Assembly: GCA_016938875.1 (NCBI GenBank)
Contig: JAFGTV010000008.1
Location: 186,001-250,000, forward strand
Direction: 5' to 3'
DNA length: 64,000 nt
Origin: Paracoccaceae bacterium
GTDB lineage: Bacteria > Pseudomonadota > Alphaproteobacteria > Rhodobacterales > Rhodobacteraceae
Shown here: in pieces, positions 58,474 to 64,000 of the stretch
Position numbering within the stretch: position 1 is the first letter of the stretch
Layout: each line of letters opens with the position of its first letter
The notes under the pieces: generated by a model
What the model was told of the DNA's origin: nothing
Databases searched by the model: none
The model's input: the letters and a program-made list of their open reading frames with translations, nothing else
Position numbers and translations under genes: made by a program

Positions 58474-58484
58474 GGGCGCGTCCT

Positions 58485-58787
58485 CTAGCGGATGGGGTGG
58501 TGAACGGTGACCAGTTTCGTGCCGTCGGGAAAGGTGGCCTCGACCTGCACCTCGTGGATCATCTCGGCGATGCCGGGCATGCATTGATCGGCGGTGACGA
58601 CATGGGCGCCGGCCTCCATCAGATCGGCGACGGGGCGGCCGTCGCGCGCCCCCTCGACAACGAAATCGGTGATCAGCGCGATCGCCTCGGGGTGGTTCAG
58701 GGCAACCCCCCGCGCCAATCGCCCGCGCGCCACCATGGCCGCGAGGCTGACCAGCAGTTTGTCCTTTTCCCGTGGGCTCAGGTTCAT
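58485..58787 (-). CDS. ureA: urease gamma subunit
   Basis: A 100-residue subunit. [39 protein letters not shown] and [33 protein letters not shown] are family hallmarks. Start 58787 is the family start; the frame extends farther upstream without homology. Separate from ureB as usual in non-enteric three-gene urease. Confidence 0.97.
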   Translation of the reverse strand: MNLSPREKDKLLVSLAAMVARGRLARGVALNHPEAIALITDFVVEGARDGRPVADLMEAGAHVVTADQCMPGIAEMIHEVQVEATFPDGTKLVTVHHPIR

Positions 58788-58797
58788 CTGTCGTCCT

Positions 58798-59628
58798 TCA
58801 CATCTGCCAGACACGGGGCAGCGGCGCGCCGCCCCTGAGTGCATTCAACGCCCGGATCAGCGCCCGGCGCAACGGATAGGCGTCATCGGCCATCAGGCGC
58901 AGCACGCATTTGCCATCCCAGCCAGAGGCGGCGGCGCGCACCCCCTCGGCCCCGGCCAGGGCCGCGCGCAGCGGGCCCAGCGCATCCTCGGCCCCCGGGG
59001 CGGCCAGCGCCAGCGTGGCCACGGCCCGCGCCCCGGCCAGCCCGGCCCCCGCCTGTCGGCGCGCCAGGCTCTGCGCGCCCAGGCGCAGCGGCTCGATCAG
59101 CACCGGCACCCCGTCGCGGGTCACCCGGCGGGTGTCGCGCAGGGCCAGAACCTCGACCGTTTCGCCCATCGCCGCGCGGCCCAGCACCAGGGTTTCCACG
59201 AACAGGCACCGCGCATCGCCCGCCAATGCAATCTCGGTGCGCCGCGTCAGCGCGCTGCGGTCGAACACGATGGTTTCTTGCGGCAACCAGTCCAGCGCGC
59301 CCCCCGCGCCCACCGATATCTCGACATCCAACTCGGCCACCCCCCCCGAGGCCGCATAGGCGCGCTCGGCGGTTTGGGTGGTCGCCACGGCCCGCGCCCT
59401 GGCCCCCAGCTCCAGCGCAAAGGACATCCGGTCGCCCCCGGTCAGCCCGCCGGCGGTATTCAGGAACACCACCTCGGGCACCGGGCTGTGGACCCGCGGC
59501 AAAAAAGCCTTGGCCGAGCCGCGCTGACCCAGCCGGACCAGGCGCGCGCCCCCGGGCGCCGCGACGAGCGCGACCTCGGCACGCCCGCGCGTGCGCTGCA
59601 TCTGGGGGATCGGCACGGCGTCCAACAT
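58798..59628 (-). CDS. ureD: urease accessory protein UreD
   Basis: A 276-residue scaffold for nickel insertion with UreF and UreG. Typical phrases: [21 protein letters not shown] and [24 protein letters not shown]. First gene of the urease cluster; divergent from pyrC across 207 bases. Start 59628 ([11 protein letters not shown]). Confidence 0.94.
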   Translation of the reverse strand: MLDAVPIPQMQRTRGRAEVALVAAPGGARLVRLGQRGSAKAFLPRVHSPVPEVVFLNTAGGLTGGDRMSFALELGARARAVATTQTAERAYAASGGVAELDVEISVGAGGALDWLPQETIVFDRSALTRRTEIALAGDARCLFVETLVLGRAAMGETVEVLALRDTRRVTRDGVPVLIEPLRLGAQSLARRQAGAGLAGARAVATLALAAPGAEDALGPLRAALAGAEGVRAAASGWDGKCVLRLMADDAYPLRRALIRALNALRGGAPLPRVWQM

Positions 59629-59835
59629 GCCCCCTGTCTAACCGCTTTTGCACCGGTCCACAGCACGTCCCGCCGCGCCCGTCCACGCCACCCGAAACGC
59701 GCCGCGCACCGCCTGATTTCACAGCACGCATGCCCGCTTTTTGGGCAGTTTGGAAACCCCGCCGCCGCACCGGACCGCGCCCGCACGCATCATCTGCACT
59801 GGAAAGCGTCGCATCAATTGTGTATCGCGCAGGGC

Positions 59836-60879
59836 ATGACCCAACGCCTCACCCTCCGCCGCCCCGACGACTGGCACCTGCACCTGCGCGATGGCGCGAT
59901 GATGCAGGGCGTGCTGCCCGAATCCGCACGCCATTTCGCCCGTGCCATCATCATGCCCAACCTGGTCCCGCCCGTGGTCACCGCCGCGGACGCCACCGCC
60001 TATCGCGACCGTATCCTGGCCGCCCTGCCCAAGGGCGCGGATTTCACGCCGCTGATGACCCTTTACCTGACCGAACAGACCGATCCCGCCGATGTCGCCG
60101 CCGCCCATGCCAGTGGTCTGATCGCGGCGGTCAAGCTCTACCCGGCGGGGGCGACGACGAACTCTTCCTCGGGCGTCACCGATTTCGACAAGGTGCGCGC
60201 CGTGCTGGACAAGATGGCCGAAATCGGCTGCCCGCTTTGTGTCCACGGCGAGGTGGTGGATCCCGAGGTCGACATCTTTGACCGCGAGGCGGTGTTCATC
60301 GACCGCGTGCTGGATCCGATCCGCAAGGCGACGCCGGGGCTGAGGGTGGTGATGGAACACCTGACCACCACCGACGGGGTGCAATACGTGCGCGCCAATG
60401 ACAAGGATCTGGCCGCGACGATCACCACCCACCACCTGATCATCACCCGCAACCATATCCTGGTCGGCGGGATCAAGCCGCATTACTACTGCCTGCCGGT
60501 CGCCAAACGCGCCCGCCACCGCGATGCGCTGGTCCAGGCCGCCACCAGTGGCGACGCGCGATTCTTTCTGGGCACCGACAGCGCGCCCCATACCGACCCC
60601 AACAAGGAATGTGCCTGCGGCTGCGCCGGGATCTTTTCGGCGACCAACACCCTGTCGTGCCTGGCCGAGGTGTTCGAACGCGCCGGCGCGCTGGACCGGC
60701 TGGAGGCGTTCACCTCGCTGAACGGTCCGGCCTTTTACGGGCTGCCCGCCAATTCCGAAACGATCACCCTGACCCGGGGCGCCCCCGTCAGCTATCCCGA
60801 CCGGATCGAAACCGGCGCGGGCCCGGTCACCGTGTTCGATCCCGGTTTCGCATTGCATTGGCAGGTCGAGGGGGCGTGA
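59836..60879 (+). CDS. pyrC: dihydroorotase
   Basis: A 347-residue zinc amidohydrolase of pyrimidine synthesis. HLHLRDG (metal His pair) near residue 14, the carbamylated Lys in [29 protein letters not shown] and [16 protein letters not shown] are all present. Start 59836 ([13 protein letters not shown]) is the family start; the frame is open for 1.2 kb upstream only because it runs antisense to urease genes. Followed by pyrE after 114 bases. Confidence 0.95.
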   Translation: MTQRLTLRRPDDWHLHLRDGAMMQGVLPESARHFARAIIMPNLVPPVVTAADATAYRDRILAALPKGADFTPLMTLYLTEQTDPADVAAAHASGLIAAVKLYPAGATTNSSSGVTDFDKVRAVLDKMAEIGCPLCVHGEVVDPEVDIFDREAVFIDRVLDPIRKATPGLRVVMEHLTTTDGVQYVRANDKDLAATITTHHLIITRNHILVGGIKPHYYCLPVAKRARHRDALVQAATSGDARFFLGTDSAPHTDPNKECACGCAGIFSATNTLSCLAEVFERAGALDRLEAFTSLNGPAFYGLPANSETITLTRGAPVSYPDRIETGAGPVTVFDPGFALHWQVEGA

Positions 60880-60993
60880 TGGCCCCCGCGTCTTGGCGAA
60901 AACACCCCAATCCCCCCGGCGCCCCGCGCAGTGCCGCCGGGGCCTGATGCCGCCGCCCCCAGGGACATCCCGACGACCACAGCAGGAGCAGAC

Positions 60994-61674
60994 ATGATCC
61001 CCTCTTCCTTTCCCGACAAGACCGAGATCGCCCGGCTTTCTGCGCGGATGCTGCTGGAAATCGGCGCGGTGCATTTCAACGCCCAGACGCCGTTTACGCT
61101 GGCCTCGGGACTGCCCTCGCCGACCTATATCGACTGCCGCAAGCTGATCTCGTACCCGCGCATCCGCTCTGTGCTGATGGATTTCCTGGCCGTCACCGTG
61201 CTGCGCGAGGCCGGGTTCGAGGCGTTCGACAACATCGCCGGGGGCGAAACCGCGGGCATCCCCTTTGCCGCGCTGGTGGCCGAACGGCTGGCCCTGCCGA
61301 TGACCTATGTGCGCAAGAAACCCAAGGGATACGGGCGCAACGCCCGGATCGAGGGGGTGATGGGCGAAGGCGACCGGGTGCTGCTGGTCGAGGACCTGAC
61401 CACCGATGGCGGGTCCAAGCTGTCCTTCGTCGATGCGATCCGCGAAACCGGCGCCACCTGCGGCAATACCGCGGTGATCTTTTACTACGGCATCTTCCCC
61501 GACACCGAGGCGAAGCTGGGCGCGCATGGCGTGCAGCTGCATCACCTGTGCACCTGGTGGGATGTGCTGGCCGAGGCCCGCGCCCAGGCCACGTTCGACG
61601 CCGCCACCCTGGACGAGGTCGAGGCGTTCCTGAACGCCCCCCGCGCCTGGCAAGAGGCACGGCAGAACGGCTAG
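60994..61674 (+). CDS. pyrE: orotate phosphoribosyltransferase
   Basis: A 226-residue enzyme that makes orotidine-5'-phosphate. The PRPP motif [14 protein letters not shown] and the catalytic loop [17 protein letters not shown] are intact. Start 60994 ([15 protein letters not shown]) has GCAGGAGCA upstream. Confidence 0.95.
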   Translation: MIPSSFPDKTEIARLSARMLLEIGAVHFNAQTPFTLASGLPSPTYIDCRKLISYPRIRSVLMDFLAVTVLREAGFEAFDNIAGGETAGIPFAALVAERLALPMTYVRKKPKGYGRNARIEGVMGEGDRVLLVEDLTTDGGSKLSFVDAIRETGATCGNTAVIFYYGIFPDTEAKLGAHGVQLHHLCTWWDVLAEARAQATFDAATLDEVEAFLNAPRAWQEARQNG

Positions 61675-61789
61675 GCCGCTTTTCCGCTTGGCCGTGCCCC
61701 GCGCGCCACAGGCACACCCGACCCCTGCCCGTATCGTGTCGTGATGCAGCCATCGCCCACAAGATGTGGTAGATAGAATCACTCACAAC

Positions 61790-61810
61790 TTATCCACCGG
61801 GTTATCCCGA
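61790..61810 (+). promoter_or_regulatory. DnaA-box-like pair upstream of dnaB
   Basis: TTATCCACC (8 of 9 to TTATCCACA) at 61790 and TTATCCCGA (7 of 9) at 61802, 50-70 bases upstream of the dnaB start. This might let DnaA regulate dnaB; two weak boxes are too few for an origin. Confidence 0.35.
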
Positions 61811-61860
61811 ATTGTGGCGGCCGCACCGGGCGGCCTATACCCGGCGCCCAGGGAAAAGGG

Positions 61861-63378
61861 ATGGATTTGATGACCGAGATCAGGATGCTCAATCCGGGCG
61901 GGCCGACCCAGGCAGAGGGCGAGGCCACAACCCCCATGCCGCATAATATCGAGGCTGAACAACAGCTTCTGGGTGCGATCCTGACCAATAACGATGTCTT
62001 TGACCGGATCGCCTCGATCATCCAGCCGGTGCATTTCTACGAACCCGTGCACCAGCGAATCTATGAGATCGCCGCCGCCCGCATCCAAAAGAACGCGCTG
62101 GCTTCTCCGGTCACGCTCAAGGCGTTCATGGAGGGCGACGAGGGGCTGGCGGAACTGGGCGGGCCGGCCTACCTGGCGCGCCTTGCGGGGGCTGCGATCT
62201 CGTCCTTTGCGGCGCGCGACTATGCCCAGATGATCTATGATTTCGCGATCCGGCGCGAATTGATCGGGCTGGGCCGCGACATCGCCGACAAGGCCGCCAC
62301 CGTCGACATCTCGTCAGAGCCCAAGGCGCAGATCGTCGAGGCCGAACAGGCGCTGTACAAGCTGGGCGAGCAGGGCCAGTCGGAAACCGGGTTCCAATCC
62401 TTTCTCAAGGCCGTGACCGACGCGGTGAACGTCGCCAACGCCGCCTATCAGCGCGAGGGCGGGTTGGCGGGCCTGTCCACCGGGCTGATCGACATGGACA
62501 AGAAGCTGGGCGGGCTGCACCGCTCTGACCTGCTGATCCTGGCCGGGCGTCCCTCGATGGGGAAAACCTCGCTGGCCACCAACATCGCCTTCAACATCGC
62601 CAAGGCCTATAAGCGCGGCCGTCAGAGCGACGGCACCGAGGGGGCCATAGATGGCGGCGTCGTGGGCTTCTACAGCCTGGAGATGAGCGCCGAACAGCTG
62701 GCCGCGCGGATCCTGTCCGAGGCCTCCGAGGTGCCCAGCGAACAGATCCGCCGCGGCGACATGACCGAGGCCGAATTCCGCCGGTTCGTCGAGGCCGCCA
62801 AGGCGCTGGAGGCCTGCCCGCTTTATATCGACGACACGCCCGCGCTGCCGATTTCCCAGCTGGCGGCCCGCGCCCGGCGGCTGAAGCGGACCCATGGGCT
62901 GGACGTGCTCTTCGTCGACTATCTGCAACTGGTGCGCCCCGCCAGCGCCAAGGACAGCCGGGTGAACGAGGTCAGCGAGATCACCCAGGGCCTGAAAGCC
63001 ATCGCCAAGGAACTGGACATCCCCGTGGTCGCCCTGTCACAGCTGTCGCGCCAGGTCGAAAGCCGTGAGGACAAGCGCCCGCAACTGTCGGACCTGCGCG
63101 AATCCGGGTCGATCGAGCAGGACGCCGACGTGGTCATGTTCGTCTTTCGCGAGGAATATTACGCCGAGCGCGAGAAACCCTCGGACGACAAGCTGGACAA
63201 GATGGCCGAATGGCAAACCCGGATGGAGGCCCTGCATGGCAAGGCCGAGGTCATCATCGGCAAGCAGCGTCACGGCCCGATCGGCTCGGTCGAGCTCAGC
63301 TTTGAGGGGCGGTTCACCCGGTTCGGCAACCTGGTCAAGCCCTGGCAGCAGGGCGGCGACGACGGTGGGTTCCACTAA
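61861..63378 (+). CDS. dnaB: replicative DNA helicase
   Basis: A 505-residue hexameric helicase. N-terminal DnaB domain (NIEAEQQLLGAILTNNDVFDR), Walker A GRPSMGKTSLATNIA, LFVDYLQLVRPASAKDSR with the Walker B Asp, and LSQLSRQVESREDKRP. No intein or insertion is seen. Start 61861 is taken; a nearby in-frame ATG at 61870 is an alternative. Confidence 0.97.
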   Translation: MDLMTEIRMLNPGGPTQAEGEATTPMPHNIEAEQQLLGAILTNNDVFDRIASIIQPVHFYEPVHQRIYEIAAARIQKNALASPVTLKAFMEGDEGLAELGGPAYLARLAGAAISSFAARDYAQMIYDFAIRRELIGLGRDIADKAATVDISSEPKAQIVEAEQALYKLGEQGQSETGFQSFLKAVTDAVNVANAAYQREGGLAGLSTGLIDMDKKLGGLHRSDLLILAGRPSMGKTSLATNIAFNIAKAYKRGRQSDGTEGAIDGGVVGFYSLEMSAEQLAARILSEASEVPSEQIRRGDMTEAEFRRFVEAAKALEACPLYIDDTPALPISQLAARARRLKRTHGLDVLFVDYLQLVRPASAKDSRVNEVSEITQGLKAIAKELDIPVVALSQLSRQVESREDKRPQLSDLRESGSIEQDADVVMFVFREEYYAEREKPSDDKLDKMAEWQTRMEALHGKAEVIIGKQRHGPIGSVELSFEGRFTRFGNLVKPWQQGGDDGGFH

Positions 63379-63420
63379 AACGCGCTTGACCTCGGTTGCG
63401 CGCCTGTCACAAGAAATGCC

Positions 63421-64000
63421 ATGTCCACAGCTTCTCTGACGATCGATCTCGACGCGCTGGTGCGCAATTGGCAGGCCCTTGACCGGGCCAGTGGCGCAGG
63501 CGTCGAAACCGGCGCCGTGGTCAAGGCAGACAGCTATGGCCTGGGCGCCGCGCGGGTCGCCCGCGTGCTGGCCCAGGCGGGCGCGCGGCGGTTTTTCGTC
63601 GCCGTCGCCGAAGAGGGCGCCGCGATCCGCCAGGCGCTGGGCCGCGGCCCCGAGATTTTCGTCTTTTCCGGGCATATGGCCGGCGACACCGACATGATCG
63701 GCGATCTGGATCTGATCCCGATGCTCAATTCCGTCGACCAGCTGACCCGCCAGATGGAGGCCCTGCCAGGGCATCCCTTCGGCATCCAGCTGGACACCGG
63801 CATGAACCGTCTGGGGATGGAGCCCGCCGAATGGGCCGCCCTGGCCGAGATTGCGCTGGCCGCAGGTCCGCGCCTGATCATGAGCCACCTGGCCTGCGCG
63901 GATGAACCCGACCACCCGATGAACGCCCAACAGCTAGAGGTGTTTCGCGCCCTGACCGATGGCTGCGGGGTGCCGCGCTCGCTGTCGGCGACGGGCGGTA
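63421..64000 (+). CDS. alr: alanine racemase, N-terminal part (cut by window edge)
   Basis: The first 193 codons of an alanine racemase, which makes D-alanine for peptidoglycan. The PLP lysine motif is [11 protein letters not shown] (Lys about residue 35), and [13 protein letters not shown] is the active-site barrel signature. The remainder lies beyond the window edge. Starts 42 bases after dnaB. Confidence 0.93.
   Translation, partial: MSTASLTIDLDALVRNWQALDRASGAGVETGAVVKADSYGLGAARVARVLAQAGARRFFVAVAEEGAAIRQALGRGPEIFVFSGHMAGDTDMIGDLDLIPMLNSVDQLTRQMEALPGHPFGIQLDTGMNRLGMEPAEWAALAEIALAAGPRLIMSHLACADEPDHPMNAQQLEVFRALTDGCGVPRSLSATGG

Noticed and set aside
61740-61860. Replication origin at the DnaA-like boxes
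   Set aside because: Only two weak boxes, no AT-rich unwinding region and no dnaA/parAB genes beside it.

Overview
The window is GC-rich alphaproteobacterial DNA that looks like a chromosomal segment from the Rhodobacterales (Roseobacter/Rhodobacter group). The pointers are: a complex I (nuo) operon with NuoA/NuoB sequences very close to the Paracoccus type and with extra small genes between the nuo genes; a short LOV protein resembling the Dinoroseobacter one; perfect FNR (TTGAT-N4-ATCAA) boxes; an ATTC-N8-GAAT site of the SqrR/BigR kind; and several small families I know only from this group. I see no tRNA, rRNA, IS element, phage or CRISPR array. The DNA reads as core chromosome with a few accessory inserts.

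Layout. (1) 1-15875, minus strand: nuoA to nuoM (nuoM cut by the window edge). Seven non-nuo genes lie in the same orientation: a PAPS-type sulfotransferase between nuoC and nuoD, a small secreted protein, a membrane-anchored helix-hairpin-helix protein, a DUF5333-like secreted protein, a lipoprotein and a carboxymuconolactone decarboxylase-like protein account for six of these riders with clear calls (the count depends on how the start region is drawn). (2) 16133-23980, minus: leucine/isovalerate catabolism (ivd, mccB, mccA, HMG-CoA lyase, methylglutaconyl-CoA hydratase-type enzyme) with an embedded GST gene and an LprI-like secreted protein. (3) 24118-30834: creA, a DegT/DnrJ aminotransferase with gph (minus), then glmU-glmS (UDP-GlcNAc synthesis), a small gene broken by two frameshifts, and a DNA-alkylation-repair HEAT protein. 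(4) 30923-34478: acyl-CoA synthetase, lipoprotein, moaA, a small unknown protein. (5) 34602-38763: divergent class III aminotransferase versus creatinase-type hydrolase plus ArgE-like deacylase. (6) 38760-41066: short LOV protein, two Fe-S assembly genes, tpiA. (7) 41158-44355: a complete TRAP transporter. (8) 44729-48330: ferredoxin-NADP reductase, an Ala/Asp-repeat membrane protein, infC with a non-canonical AUA start, and an orphan XdhC-family gene. (9) 48443-51343: split YeeE/YedE sulfur transporter, a richly regulated intergenic region with two FNR boxes, a SqrR-type operator and a probable small RNA, then glutaryl-CoA dehydrogenase. (10) 51593-53340: LysE exporter and a degenerate alpha/beta-hydrolase-like protein. 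(11) 53371-59628, minus: complete urease cluster ureDABCEFG with four small riders. (12) 59836-64000, plus: pyrC, pyrE, dnaB and the start of alr.

How the parts fit. The urease, leucine-degradation, TRAP and ArgE/creatinase-type genes point to a heterotroph that scavenges amino acids, organic acids and urea. The non-coding signals are the most interesting part: the same TGAAC-N4-GTTCA palindrome precedes both ivd and the acyl-CoA synthetase gene, and the 536-base gap at 49587-50122 holds a stacked regulatory region together with twin hairpins whose loops display a CCUCCCU anti-Shine-Dalgarno-like motif, reminiscent of the CcsR/cuckoo small RNAs of Rhodobacter.
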